DNA of 50,602 nucleotides from assembly GCA_027490975.1 (NCBI GenBank), contig JAIXXA010000129.1, positions 1-50,602 on the forward strand, in the 5' to 3' direction. The DNA comes from Rhodospirillaceae bacterium (lineage in GTDB: Bacteria; Pseudomonadota; Alphaproteobacteria; CACIAM-22H2). The stretch's first letter is position 1; every line of letters starts with the position of its first letter. A program made the position numbers and the translations under genes. Positions 1 through 8,934 of the stretch are shown piece after piece. The notes below the pieces were generated by a model. The model did no database searches. It was not told the DNA's origin and saw nothing but the letters and a program-made list of their open reading frames with translations.

Positions 1-1370
1 CCGCGCGCCGCATGCATGCCGTGGATGTCTTCGGGGCTCGTTTCGATGCGCACGAGAATGACTGACTTGCCGCCGGCCGCCAGCGCCTCGGCCTCGTCGG
101 CCGAGAAGCACACGATGCCGGACGCGGCCCCCGGCGAGGCCGGAAGGGCGCGCGACAACAGCGTGCGCGGGGCCTTGGGGTCAAGCGTGGGATGCAGGAG
201 CTGGTCGAGGCTCGAAGGGTCGATGCGCGAAACGGCCGTCTTGCGGTCGATGAGGCCTTCTTCGGCCATCTCGACCGCGATGCGCAACGCCGCCGCCGCC
301 GTGCGCTTGCCGCTGCGCGTCTGCAGCATGTAGAGCACGCCTTTTTCGACCGTGAATTCGATGTCCTGGATGTCGCGATAATGCCGCTCGAGCCGCGTGC
401 GGATCGCGACGAGCTGGGCGTAGGTCTCGGGCATCGCTTCTTCCATCGAGGGCAGCTTCGCCCCCTGCTTCTCGCGGCCGGCCTTGGTGAGCTGCTGCGG
501 CGTGCGGATGCCGGCCACCACGTCTTCGCCCTGCGCGTTGATCAGGAACTCGCCGTAGAAGGCGTTTTCGCCGGTCGACGGGTCGCGCGTGAACGCGACC
601 CCCGTGGCGCAGTCGCCGCCCATATTGCCGAACACCATGGCCTGCACATTGACGGCCGTCCCCCATTCTTCGGGGATCTGGTAGAGGCGGCGATAGGTGA
701 TGGCGCGGTCGTTCATCCAGCTCACGAACACGGCCCCGATGGCGCCCCACAATTGCTCGTGCGGGTCCTGCGGGAACGGCCGGCCGAGTTCCTTTTCGAC
801 CATCGCCTTGTAGTGGACGACGAGTTCTTTCCAGTCCTCGGCCGTCATCTCGGTGTCGAGCGCGTAGCCGCGGTCGGACTTCGCATGCTCGAGCAGTTCT
901 TCGAAATGGTGGTGGGCGATGTCGAGCACCACGCCGCCATACATCTGGATGAAGCGGCGGTAGCTGTCGAACGCGAAGCGCGCATCGCCGCTTTCGCGCG
1001 CGAGCCCTTCGACGGTGGCGTCGTTGAGGCCGAGATTGAGCACCGTATCCATCATGCCGGGCATCGAGGCGCGGGCACCCGAGCGCACCGACACGAGCAG
1101 CGGCTTTTTGGCGTCGCCGAATCTGCGGCCGACGATCTTTTCGACGGCCGCCAGGGCCGCCGCCGTCTGCGCCTTCAGTTCGGCCGGGTAGCTGCGTTTG
1201 TTGGCGTAGAAATGCGTGCAGACTTCCGTGGTGATCGTGAAGCCGGGCGGCACGGGCAGACCCAGATTGCTCATCTCGGCGAGGTTCGCACCCTTGCCGC
1301 CGAGCAAGTTGCGCATCTCGGATTTGCCTTCCGACTTGCCGCCGCCGAACGAGTAGACCCACTTCGCCAT
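1..1370 (-). CDS. ppdK: Pyruvate, phosphate dikinase, N-terminal part (cut by window edge)
   Basis: PPDK interconverts pyruvate + ATP + Pi with phosphoenolpyruvate + AMP + PPi in the cytoplasm. The visible 456 codons begin [11 protein letters not shown] and continue with the glycine-rich ATP-grasp entry [10 protein letters not shown], the family-typical [21 protein letters not shown] segment read in two parts, and the [16 protein letters not shown] block of the nucleotide-binding domain. The frame runs off the left edge at HGMHAARG, just before the swivelling phosphohistidine domain, so the catalytic His is not in view. The ATG at 1370 has an AGAGGA ribosome site and lies 11 bp after the glyS stop, so ppdK is probably the last visible gene of a glyQ-glyS-ppdK operon. 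The order glyS-ppdK is common in alphaproteobacteria (family knowledge). Identity is very secure; only completeness is unknown. Confidence 0.96.
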   Translation of the reverse strand, partial: MAKWVYSFGGGKSEGKSEMRNLLGGKGANLAEMSNLGLPVPPGFTITTEVCTHFYANKRSYPAELKAQTAAALAAVEKIVGRRFGDAKKPLLVSVRSGARASMPGMMDTVLNLGLNDATVEGLARESGDARFAFDSYRRFIQMYGGVVLDIAHHHFEELLEHAKSDRGYALDTEMTAEDWKELVVHYKAMVEKELGRPFPQDPHEQLWGAIGAVFVSWMNDRAITYRRLYQIPEEWGTAVNVQAMVFGNMGGDCATGVAFTRDPSTGENAFYGEFLINAQGEDVVAGIRTPQQLTKAGREKQGAKLPSMEEAMPETYAQLVAIRTRLERHYRDIQDIEFTVEKGVLYMLQTRSGKRTAAAALRIAVEMAEEGLIDRKTAVSRIDPSSLDQLLHPTLDPKAPRTLLSRALPASPGAASGIVCFSADEAEALAAGGKSVILVRIETSPEDIHGMHAAR

Positions 1371-1381
1371 GGTTTTTTCCT

Positions 1382-3493
1382 CTAGCCTTCGATACGCGCA
1401 AAATCCGCCACGAGCATCGTGGTGCGGCGGATCTGCGACAGCAGTTTGAGACGGTTCGCGCGCAACGCCGGATCGTCGGCATTGACGGTGACGTGTTCGA
1501 AGAACGCGTCGAGGGGCCCGCGCAGCGACGCCAAAGCGCGCATCGCAGCCGCAAAATCCTCGACCCCGACGGCCTTGCGCACGGCTTCTTCCACGCCCGA
1601 CAAACGCGCGAAGAGGTCTTTTTCTTCCGCTTGCGCCAGCAAGGCCGGATCGACGGGCGCTTCGAAGGAAGCGCCGTCTTTCTTGGCCTCGATGCCCGCA
1701 ATGTTGGACGCGCGCCGCGCCGCGACCAGAAGATTGGCGCCGTCGTCGCTCGCAAGGAAGGCGCCGAGCGCTTCGACGCGGGCCAGCAGCCGCACAAGAT
1801 CGTCCTCGCCGCCGAGCGCGAACACGGCATCAATCAAATCGTGCCGCACGCCCTTTTCTTTGAGCGACACTTTCAAACGGTCAGCGAAGAAGGCGAGGAG
1901 TTCGCCAGCCAACGATGCCGCCCCGCGATTGGCGGCAAGCGCTGCTTCGAAGACCACGATCAGCGGCAAGCGCAGCCCGTTTTCGAGAACGAGTCGGATC
2001 ACGCCCAAGGCCGAACGGCGCAACGCAAACGGATCTTTGGAGCCCGTCGGCTTTTCGTCGATGCTCCAGAAACCGGCCAGCGTGTCGATTTTTTCGGCCA
2101 AGGCGACGGCGACCGAGACGGGCTCGGTCGGGCAAGCGTCGCTCGGCCCCAGCGGCTGGTAGTGCGCGCGGATCGCGTTTGCCACAAGCTCGCTCTCGCC
2201 GTCGTGGCGCGCATAGTAGCGGCCCATGATGCCTTGCAGCTCGGGGAACTCGCCGACCATACCGGACGACAGATCGGCCTTGGCAAGATGGGCCGCACGC
2301 GTTGCGGCGGCAACGTCGGCGCCGATTTTGCCCGCAATAAAAGCCGAGAGTTTTTCGAGCCGCTCGACCTTCTCGAGAACCGTGCCGAGCTTGGCGTGGA
2401 ACACGCGCGAGGCAAGCGCTGGTACGCGCGCTTCGAGCTTCGTCTTGCGGTCCTGGTCCCAGAAAAACTTGGCATCCGACAGGCGCGCGCGCAAAACGCG
2501 CTCGTTGCCGGCCACGATCAACGCCCCGCCGTCTTCGGCGACCATGTTGGCAACGACGATGAAATGTCGGCCGAGCGATCCGTCCGCGTTCAGCGTAGCG
2601 AAATATTTCTGGTGCGCGCGCATCGACGTAACCAGCACTTCGGCCGGCACGTCCATGAATTTTTCGTCGATCGCACCGGCCAGCACGACCGGCCATTCGA
2701 CAAGGCCCGCGACCTCGTCGAGCAAACCCGGATCGTCGCGCAGGGTCACGCCCAGCTTCGCGGCGGCTGCCGACGCATCGGCCAAAATCTTCGCGCGCCG
2801 TGCGGCTGCATCGAGGATTACAAACGCTTTTTCCAATTTCGCGCGATAATCGGCAAAGCCCGACACAGCGAATGATGCGGGCGCCAAAAAGCGATGGCCT
2901 TCAGTGCGAACAGTGAAAGTCACTGGATAGGAACCTGGAAAATTCGCATCTAGCTTCTGAACTCGAAAGTCCGGAGCGCCGAAATCAATCGCGCCTTCAA
3001 TCACAATCCCTTCAAACATAGCGATGATCGAGTGGAGTGGCCGAACCCAGCTTATCTTGTGTATGCCCCAGCGCATCGATTTGGGCCAAGGCAGCGCCTT
3101 GATCGCATCGACGATCACGCCCGGCAAAATCTCCGCCGTCGCCGCACCCTTTTTGTCGACGACCGCGAACCAGAATTCGGCCTTGCCGACCATGCGCTTT
3201 TCGCAGGCCTCGAGCGAGGCGAGGCCCGCACCCTTCAAGAAACCCTGGATCGCCTGGTCGGGCGAGCCGACGCGCGGACCCTTTTTCTCTTCCTTGAGAT
3301 CGGGCGTGCGCAGCGGCAGGCCATCGACGACGAGTGCCAAACGGCGCGGTGTGACAAACGCTTCGGCCTTCGAAAATTCGAGCCCGGCTTTGCCGAGGCC
3401 TTCGCACACGAGGCGCTTCAAATCCTCGGCGGCACGGCCTTGCATGCGCGCCGGGATTTCCTCCGAAAGGATTTCGAGCAGCAGCTCAGCCAT
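1382..3493 (-). CDS. glyS: Glycyl-tRNA synthetase beta subunit
   Basis: This is the beta chain of the bacterial alpha2beta2 glycyl-tRNA synthetase, which binds tRNA-Gly and works with the alpha chain to make Gly-tRNA in the cytoplasm. The 703-residue product starts [18 protein letters not shown], the usual N-terminus of the family, and has the expected length (about 690-710). It carries HD-like and C-terminal anticodon-binding regions typical of GlyS, for example [15 protein letters not shown] near residue 490. The ATG at 3493 lies inside the end of glyQ (8-bp overlap), indicating translational coupling. A start 9 bases upstream (MRPM) is possible but less like the family. Confidence 0.97.
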   Translation of the reverse strand: MAELLLEILSEEIPARMQGRAAEDLKRLVCEGLGKAGLEFSKAEAFVTPRRLALVVDGLPLRTPDLKEEKKGPRVGSPDQAIQGFLKGAGLASLEACEKRMVGKAEFWFAVVDKKGAATAEILPGVIVDAIKALPWPKSMRWGIHKISWVRPLHSIIAMFEGIVIEGAIDFGAPDFRVQKLDANFPGSYPVTFTVRTEGHRFLAPASFAVSGFADYRAKLEKAFVILDAAARRAKILADASAAAAKLGVTLRDDPGLLDEVAGLVEWPVVLAGAIDEKFMDVPAEVLVTSMRAHQKYFATLNADGSLGRHFIVVANMVAEDGGALIVAGNERVLRARLSDAKFFWDQDRKTKLEARVPALASRVFHAKLGTVLEKVERLEKLSAFIAGKIGADVAAATRAAHLAKADLSSGMVGEFPELQGIMGRYYARHDGESELVANAIRAHYQPLGPSDACPTEPVSVAVALAEKIDTLAGFWSIDEKPTGSKDPFALRRSALGVIRLVLENGLRLPLIVVFEAALAANRGAASLAGELLAFFADRLKVSLKEKGVRHDLIDAVFALGGEDDLVRLLARVEALGAFLASDDGANLLVAARRASNIAGIEAKKDGASFEAPVDPALLAQAEEKDLFARLSGVEEAVRKAVGVEDFAAAMRALASLRGPLDAFFEHVTVNADDPALRANRLKLLSQIRRTTMLVADFARIEG

Positions 3494-4352
3494 TGGCCGC
3501 ACCTTCGCCTGCCAGCCACGCTTTGCAGCATTCTTTGGCGAGGTCGCGCACGCGGCCGATATAGGCCTGGCGCTCGGTCACCGAAATCACGCCGCGCGCA
3601 TCGAGCAGGTTGAAGCGGTGCGAGGCCTTGATGCACTGGTCGTAGGCGGGCAATGCGAGCTTGGCGTCCAGCAACGCCTTGCACTCCGCTTCGGCGTCCT
3701 GGAAATGCTTGAAGAGCTGGTCGGTGTTCGCATGCTCGAAATTGTGCGCCGAATATTCGCGCTCGGCGCGCAGGAACACTTCGCCGTATTTGACGCCCTC
3801 GTTGTTGAAAGCGAGGTCGTAGACGTTCTCGACACCCTGGATGTACATCGCCAAACGCTCGAGCCCGTAGGTGAACTCGACCGCGACGGGATTGCACTCG
3901 ATGCCGCCGACCTGCTGGAAATAGGTGTACTGCGTGACTTCCATGCCGTCGCACCACACTTCCCAGCCGAGGCCCCAGGCGCCCAGCGTCGGGCTTTCCC
4001 AATCGTCTTCGACGAAGCGTATGTCGTGGCGCTTGGCGTCGAGCCCGATCTTGGCGAGGCTGCCCAGATAGAGCTCCTGCGCATTGGCGGGCGACGGCTT
4101 CAAGATCACCTGGTACTGGTAATAATGCTGCAGTCGGTTGGGGTTCTCGCCGTAGCGCCCGTCAGACGGGCGGCGCGAGGGCTGCACATAGGCGGCTTTC
4201 CACGGCTTGGGACCCAATGCGCGCAACGTCGTGGCCGGATGGAAGGTGCCCGCCCCCATTTCCATGTCGTAGGGCTGCAAAATCAGGCAGCCCTGCGCCG
4301 ACCAATAGGCGTGCAAGGTCAAAATCAGGTCCTGGAAACTCAAGGGCTTCAT
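3486..4352 (-). CDS. glyQ: Glycyl-tRNA synthetase alpha subunit
   Basis: This is the catalytic alpha chain of the tetrameric glycyl-tRNA synthetase (class II), which activates glycine with ATP. The 288-residue protein begins [17 protein letters not shown] and contains [37 protein letters not shown] and the [13 protein letters not shown] region, all hallmarks of GlyQ. The start at 4352 is chosen by family alignment; the frame could extend to 4412, but those extra residues are not GlyQ-like. It is followed by overlapping glyS and then ppdK, forming one minus-strand transcription unit. Confidence 0.97.
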   Translation of the reverse strand: MKPLSFQDLILTLHAYWSAQGCLILQPYDMEMGAGTFHPATTLRALGPKPWKAAYVQPSRRPSDGRYGENPNRLQHYYQYQVILKPSPANAQELYLGSLAKIGLDAKRHDIRFVEDDWESPTLGAWGLGWEVWCDGMEVTQYTYFQQVGGIECNPVAVEFTYGLERLAMYIQGVENVYDLAFNNEGVKYGEVFLRAEREYSAHNFEHANTDQLFKHFQDAEAECKALLDAKLALPAYDQCIKASHRFNLLDARGVISVTERQAYIGRVRDLAKECCKAWLAGEGAANG

Positions 4353-4436
4353 ATGTGGCGCCGACTCCTGCCGATTGCGGCGCAACATAGCCAGCCATCC
4401 CCCCTGCGGCAATGACGGAATCGGGTCGTAAATCCC

Positions 4437-4676
4437 CTAGAGCGAGCGGTGCGGGCGCGGGCAGCCGCGAATGCTGCAATAGGGGGTTTTGGCCGGCACC
4501 CACAGCGAACAGGCCACGCACCATTCGACGTCGTAGCCTTCGAGTTTTTTGGGCTTTTCAGGGGCCGAGCGCGGCTCGTCGTCGGCAAGCCGTACCTGGA
4601 CATACAAATAGACGGCCACAACCCCGCCCACGACCAGCGACCATGGATATTCGAGCACGAATTCGACGATTTCCAT
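4437..4676 (-). CDS. Small single-span membrane protein with C-terminal cysteine motifs
   Basis: This predicted 79-residue protein has one N-terminal hydrophobic segment (about residues 12-27, WSLVVGGVVAVYLYVQV). A charged linker follows, then a C-terminal tail with four cysteines arranged CVAC ... YCSIRGCP, which looks like a small metal-binding knuckle. I do not recognise a named family with certainty; it loosely resembles short PP0621-like proteins (one membrane span plus a Cys pair). It lies between cydB (68 bp upstream on the same strand) and glyQ (84 bp downstream). It could be cotranscribed with either, so context does not settle a role. Coding character is supported by good codon use and the ordered TM-linker-Cys layout. 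Confidence 0.75.
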   Translation of the reverse strand: MEIVEFVLEYPWSLVVGGVVAVYLYVQVRLADDEPRSAPEKPKKLEGYDVEWCVACSLWVPAKTPYCSIRGCPRPHRSL

Positions 4677-4744
4677 GGTGCCGTTCTAGCAGACCCTGGC
4701 CGCGTTCCGCCAAGGTTCCGGGCCGCCCGGTCGTAGTGCCCGGT

Positions 4745-5758
4745 TCAGTCGTAGCGCAGGGCCGTCGCCTTGCCGCGGAACACCCAATAGGCGAAGGCCG
4801 AATAGGCGATGATGACCGGCAGCACCACGCACGCACCTACGAAGATCAGCATCAGGCTTTCAGGGGCCGCCGCCGCCTGCCACACGGTGATGCGGTCGAC
4901 GACGAGATAGGGATAGAAGGAATAGGCAAAGCCGAAAAAGCCAAGTGCGAACAGCCCGACGGCACCCACGAACGGCACGATATCGAGGCTGCGGTCGACG
5001 CGCGGCATGCGGCGCAAGAAAATCCACAGCGCGAGGAACAAGCCGGCCGTAACGAGCGGAATGGGGGCGAGCAGGATGATCTCGGGAAACGAAAACCATC
5101 TGGCGAAGATGCGCGGCGACGCGATGGGTGTGGCCAAGGACACAGCCACCATGCCGATCGCCGCAAGCCACAGGCAGGTGCGCGCCATGCCGACGGCGCG
5201 GTCGTGCAAAGCGCCTTCGGTTTTGAGCACGAGCCACGTGGCGCCGATGAAGGCATAGCCGGCCGCCAGGCAAATGCCGGTCAGCACGGCAAAGGCGTGG
5301 GCCGCGAAACTTGGCTCGAAACCCATGATGTAGAAGCCCAGCATGTAGCCCTGCGTGGCCGAAGCGAGCAGCGAGCCCGCCACGAAGATGCGGTCCCAGA
5401 TTTCGCGCAAACCCGACTGCGCCTTGACGCGGAACTCGAACGCCACGCCGCGCAAGGTGAGGCCGACGAGCATCAGCGCCACGGGCAGATAGAGGGCCGT
5501 AAGGATCACGCCGTGCGCCGCCGGAAACGCCACGAGCAGCAGCCCGATGCCGAGCACGAGCCAGGTTTCGTTGGCGTCCCAGAACGGGCCGATCGACCCC
5601 ACCATCACGTCGCGCTCTTCGCGCGTGGCATTGCCCATCAGGATGCCGACGCCGAGATCGTAGCCGTCGAGGATCACGTAGGCGAGGATCGACGCCCCCA
5701 TCAAGATGGCAAACGCGACGGGCAACCACACGTCCGGTTCAAAGCCGAAAAGCGCCAT
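4745..5758 (-). CDS. cydB: Cytochrome bd-type quinol oxidase subunit II
   Basis: This is subunit II of a bd-family quinol:O2 oxidoreductase in the cytoplasmic membrane, which stabilises the haem-bearing subunit I. The 337-residue product starts MALFGFEPDVWLPVAFAIL. It carries the family signature ILDGYDLGVGIL near residues 30-40 and GPFWDANETWLVLG near residue 55, plus about eight further hydrophobic segments. The ATG at 5758 lies 23 bp downstream of the cydA stop. The reading frame stays open upstream into cydA, but that part is a wrong-frame shadow, not a fusion. With the short-loop subunit I next door, the enzyme is probably of the cyanide-insensitive (CioAB) type. Confidence 0.95.
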   Translation of the reverse strand: MALFGFEPDVWLPVAFAILMGASILAYVILDGYDLGVGILMGNATREERDVMVGSIGPFWDANETWLVLGIGLLLVAFPAAHGVILTALYLPVALMLVGLTLRGVAFEFRVKAQSGLREIWDRIFVAGSLLASATQGYMLGFYIMGFEPSFAAHAFAVLTGICLAAGYAFIGATWLVLKTEGALHDRAVGMARTCLWLAAIGMVAVSLATPIASPRIFARWFSFPEIILLAPIPLVTAGLFLALWIFLRRMPRVDRSLDIVPFVGAVGLFALGFFGFAYSFYPYLVVDRITVWQAAAAPESLMLIFVGACVVLPVIIAYSAFAYWVFRGKATALRYD

Positions 5759-5781
5759 GGCGGTGTTTCCTCTTTCCGGAT

Positions 5782-7161
5782 TCAGATGCGTGCAGCAGCA
5801 CTGGCCGCGATAAGTTTGCCCTTGGGCGCGTCTTCGGGCATCGCGGCGGCGGGCTTGCCCGCAAGATAGAACAGCACGCTCACATAGGCCGCGATCAGGG
5901 CCGCATAGAGCACGAGATAGATCGCAAGCGAGCTGCCGATCATCGCGACCGGCACGTCGGACGCCGCATCGGCCGTCGCGAGCACGCCGGTGACGAGCCA
6001 AGGCTGGCGGCCGATCTCGGTCACGTACCAGCCGGCGAGCGTGGCGACCCAGCCCGACAGGGTCATGGCCGCGAGGCCGCGCGCGGTCCAAATCCCGATG
6101 CCGCCGCGCCGCCAGATCAGCCATGCCGCGAACCACGCGACCGCCAGCATCAGCAAGCCCGTGCCCACCATCACGCGGAACGCGTAGAACACCGGTGCGA
6201 CCGGCGGATGTTTGCCCTCGAACGCGTCGAGCCCGGGGACCACGCCCGACGGCGAATGTTTGAGGATGAGGCTCGCGCCGTTCGGAATTTCGACCGAAAA
6301 GTCGTTGCGCTTTTCGGCTTCGTTCGGAATGGCGAACAGCACGAGCGGCACGTTGGGGCCGGTCGTCCAGTTGCCTTCCATGGCGGCGACCTTGGCGGGC
6401 TGGTGCTTCAGCGTGTTGAGCCCGTGCATGTCGCCCGCCAGGATCTGCAGCGGGATCAGCACGGCGGCAACGGTCACGCCGGTGCGCAAAGCCGCGTCCA
6501 CATCGGCCCCACGGTCGCCGCGCAGCCAGCGATAGGCCGACAAGCCCGCCACCAGAAACGCGCAGGTGAGACCCGAGGCGAGCAGCATGTGCACAAGACG
6601 GTACGGCATCGACGGGTTGAAGACGATCGCGAACCAGTCGGTCGCGTGCGCCACGCCGTCGCGCATTTCGAAGCCGGCCGGCGTGTGCATCCAGGAATTC
6701 AACACGAGGATCCAGAAGGCCGAAATCGTGGTGCCGAACGCGACGAGGAACGTGGCGAGCGTGTGCACCCAATCCTTCACGCGCCGGAAGCCGAACAGCA
6801 TGATCCCGAGAAAGCTTGCCTCGAGGAAAAAGGCGGTCAGCACCTCGTAGGCCAGCAACGGGCCTGCAATGTTGCCGACCGCATTCATGAAGCCCGGCCA
6901 ATTGGTGCCGAACTGGAAACTCATCGTGATGCCCGAGACGACGCCGAGCGCGAAAGTGAGCGCGAACACCTTCACGTAAAGGCGGTAGGCGTCCATCCAG
7001 CGTTCCTGGCGCGTGGCGTTGTAGCGCAGCTTGAAAAACAGCAGGAACCAGCCCAGCGCGATCGTGATCGTCGGGAACAGGATATGGAACGAGATGTTGG
7101 CAGCGAACTGGATGCGCGCCAGCAGGACGGGATCGGCACCTTCGAAGGGGGTCGGCAACAT
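5782..7161 (-). CDS. cydA: Cytochrome bd-type quinol oxidase subunit I, CIO-like
   Basis: This is the haem-carrying subunit of a bd-type terminal oxidase that reduces O2 to water with quinol and does not pump protons. The 459-residue protein keeps the key residues: His26 (equivalent to E. coli His19), Glu106 and Glu114 in AYEVLTAFFLEASF (Glu99/Glu107), and His191 in YRLVHMLLAS (His186). The region between the conserved GDMHG motif and the following membrane span is short. It lacks the long C-terminal Q-loop of E. coli CydA, which is the pattern of CioA/short-Q-loop enzymes. It starts 14 bp after the regulator gene at 7176-7748 and is followed by cydB, forming a three-gene operon. The small CydX subunit is not visible. 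Confidence 0.95.
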   Translation of the reverse strand: MLPTPFEGADPVLLARIQFAANISFHILFPTITIALGWFLLFFKLRYNATRQERWMDAYRLYVKVFALTFALGVVSGITMSFQFGTNWPGFMNAVGNIAGPLLAYEVLTAFFLEASFLGIMLFGFRRVKDWVHTLATFLVAFGTTISAFWILVLNSWMHTPAGFEMRDGVAHATDWFAIVFNPSMPYRLVHMLLASGLTCAFLVAGLSAYRWLRGDRGADVDAALRTGVTVAAVLIPLQILAGDMHGLNTLKHQPAKVAAMEGNWTTGPNVPLVLFAIPNEAEKRNDFSVEIPNGASLILKHSPSGVVPGLDAFEGKHPPVAPVFYAFRVMVGTGLLMLAVAWFAAWLIWRRGGIGIWTARGLAAMTLSGWVATLAGWYVTEIGRQPWLVTGVLATADAASDVPVAMIGSSLAIYLVLYAALIAAYVSVLFYLAGKPAAAMPEDAPKGKLIAASAAARI

Positions 7162-7175
7162 TCTGTCGGCTCCGG

Positions 7176-7748
7176 TCAGGAGGATTTGGCCGCGGCCTTG
7201 CGGCCCGGCAACGCAAACAGGCGGTCTTTGACGTCGAGCGCTTTGACGATCGTGGCACCCAGGCCCAAGAGCTGGATCAAGCGCTCGGTCTCGAGCCGTT
7301 CGACGTCGTCGTACCATTTGGTGAGAAGTTCCATCGGCGCGAGCATGTCGCGCATGCGCGCCTGGGCGTGCGCTTCGGCATCGCTCTGCGGCGCTTGCAG
7401 CAGCAGGTCGCGAAGCACGGAAAGGGTCGGATCGACCTCGCGCTTTTTGCGCTCCTGCACGAGCGTGCGCAGGATCGCCCACACGTCTTCGGGCGTGGAG
7501 AAAAACTCGCGACGGTCGCTCGGCACATGGCGCAGCCGCACGAGATTCCAGGATTGCAGCTCTTTGAGCCCGATCGACACGTTCGAGCGCGAGATGCCAA
7601 GCCGATCGACGAGATCGTCGGCGCAAAGCGGCTCGGCCGACACGAACAAAACGGCGTAGATCTGGCCCACGGTACGCGCAATGCCCCAGCGCGAACCCAT
7701 TTCGCCGAAATGCAGAACGAAGGACTGGACGATGGGGGGAAGATTCAT
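7176..7748 (-). CDS. GbsR/MarR-family winged-helix transcriptional regulator
   Basis: This 190-residue protein resembles the GbsR branch of MarR-type regulators. It starts MNLPPIVQSFVLHFGEMGSRWG, followed by RTVGQIYAVLFVS. The helix-turn-helix is LCADDLVDRLGISRSNVS and the wing is LVRLRHVPSDRREFF (residues about 40-85). It is the first gene of the unit with cydA and cydB, so it likely senses a signal linked to respiration or osmotic stress and controls the oxidase, its own transcription, or both; that is inference. A candidate operator with interrupted TTCCG/CGGAA arms lies just upstream (7754-7787). The physiological ligand cannot be told from sequence. Confidence 0.88.
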   Translation of the reverse strand: MNLPPIVQSFVLHFGEMGSRWGIARTVGQIYAVLFVSAEPLCADDLVDRLGISRSNVSIGLKELQSWNLVRLRHVPSDRREFFSTPEDVWAILRTLVQERKKREVDPTLSVLRDLLLQAPQSDAEAHAQARMRDMLAPMELLTKWYDDVERLETERLIQLLGLGATIVKALDVKDRLFALPGRKAAAKSS

Positions 7749-7753
7749 GGCGG

Positions 7754-7787
7754 TTCCGAACTTTCAGAAATTATTGGAAACACGGAA
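7754..7787. promoter_or_regulatory. Candidate operator in the gbsR-lrp divergent region
   Basis: In the AT-richer stretch between the two divergent regulator genes, the arms TTCCG (7754-7758) and CGGAA (7783-7787) form an inverted repeat. They enclose TTTCAGAAATTATTGGAAA, itself loosely dyadic. Its place just upstream of the gbsR-cydAB start suggests autoregulation. The motif is weak, and other explanations such as a plain promoter are possible. Confidence 0.25.
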
Positions 7788-7853
7788 ATACCACCTCTGT
7801 CAAACCAAAACAAAACTGTAGAACTGTGCCAGTGACGCATGTATTTTGCGGCT

Positions 7854-8306
7854 ATGGACGAAATTGACCGCAAAATCATTGTGCACCTACAACAGAACGC
7901 ACGCGATTCCTACGCCGGGATCGCTGCGGCAGTCGGGCTGTCGGTGTCGGCCGTCAACGAACGGCTCAAAAAGCTCGAGGCGAACGGCATCATCACCGGC
8001 TGGTCGATCACGACCGACGCCGAAAAAATCGGACGTCCGACTTTGGCGTTTGTGTCGGTGGCGCTCGAAGGCATGAAACACGATGCGGGCTTCGTCGCCG
8101 CAATGGCGGCCTTGCCCGACGTGCTCGAATGCCACCATGTGACGGGGGCGTGGTCCTATCTGCTCAAGATCCGCGTGGCCAGCAACGCGGCACTCGAGCG
8201 CGTGATCGTCGAGCGCATCAAGCGCATCGCGGGTGTCGTGCGCACCGAAACGGTGATCGCCCTCTCCTCGTCCAAGGACACGCATGTGGTGGCGTGCGGG
8301 CCATGA
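7854..8306 (+). CDS. Lrp/AsnC-family transcriptional regulator
   Basis: This 150-residue regulator begins MDEIDRKIIVHLQQNAR, the canonical Lrp/AsnC N-terminus. An HTH follows (YAGIAAAVGLSVSAVNERLKKL, cited as two halves around residues 20-41), then the RAM effector-binding domain (VLECHHVTGAWSYLLKIRV, about residues 88-106). The start at 7854 is preferred over the ATG at 7839 because family members begin at this Met-Asp. Its stop overlaps the start of the LysE-type exporter (ATGA at 8303-8306). It therefore probably senses an amino acid and controls the adjacent exporter, a very common pairing. Confidence 0.93.
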   Translation: MDEIDRKIIVHLQQNARDSYAGIAAAVGLSVSAVNERLKKLEANGIITGWSITTDAEKIGRPTLAFVSVALEGMKHDAGFVAAMAALPDVLECHHVTGAWSYLLKIRVASNAALERVIVERIKRIAGVVRTETVIALSSSKDTHVVACGP

Positions 8307-8929
8307 GCTTTGTCGATACGGATTTTCTGGCGAAGGGCCTGATCTTGGGCGTGTCGATCGCGGCCCCCGTCGGGCCTATCGGCATTCTGTGCATTAGGCG
8401 CACGCTGTCGCACGGCATGCTGGCCGGCATTGCGGGCGGGCTTGGCACGGCTTTGGCCGACGGGCTCTATGCGGCCCTCGCCGCTTTCGGCTTCGCCGCC
8501 TTGCTCGGCGATCTCCTGGCCGACAATCTGTGGTTTCGTCTCGGCGGTGCCGCCTTTCTGCTGTGGCTCGGTTGGAAGGGCTGGAACGCCGAGCCTGCTG
8601 CGCGCGCCGCCTCGGTCGATGCGCGTACGCTTGCAGGCACGTTTGCGGCGACGTTCCTCCTCACCGTCGCGAATCCCGCCACGATCGTCACGTTCCTTGG
8701 CCTGTTCCTCGCGCTGGGGCTGGCCGATGCGGGCGATTCGAGCGCCGCTGGAATGTCGCTGGTCGCGGGCGTGGTGCTGGGCTCGTTCGGCTGGTGGATC
8801 GTGCTGTCGGGCACCATCGCTTCCTTGCGCGACCGGATCGGGACAAATGCCTTTCGCGCCATCAACCGGTCGGCGTCGCTGCTGCTGGTCGGGTTTGCGC
8901 TCTGGATGCTTTTCGACGTTCTTGGTTGA
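8303..8929 (+). CDS. LysE/RhtB-family amino-acid exporter
   Basis: This 208-residue inner-membrane protein has about six hydrophobic segments and the family motif GVSIAAPVGPIGILCIRRTL at residues 14-33. NPATIVTFLGLFLALG near residue 125 is the second conserved NP-containing segment. Family members export amino acids such as lysine, threonine or homoserine lactone by proton antiport. It is translationally coupled (4-bp overlap) to the Lrp-type regulator upstream. The exact substrate cannot be assigned. It ends 5 bp before the convergent amidohydrolase gene. Confidence 0.92.
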   Translation: MSFVDTDFLAKGLILGVSIAAPVGPIGILCIRRTLSHGMLAGIAGGLGTALADGLYAALAAFGFAALLGDLLADNLWFRLGGAAFLLWLGWKGWNAEPAARAASVDARTLAGTFAATFLLTVANPATIVTFLGLFLALGLADAGDSSAAGMSLVAGVVLGSFGWWIVLSGTIASLRDRIGTNAFRAINRSASLLLVGFALWMLFDVLG

Positions 8930-8934
8930 AGCGT

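Noticed and set aside
4745..7258. Apparent 837-codon fusion of cydA and cydB
   Set aside because: The upstream part is an out-of-frame reading of cydA; true cydA and cydB are separate with a 23-bp gap.
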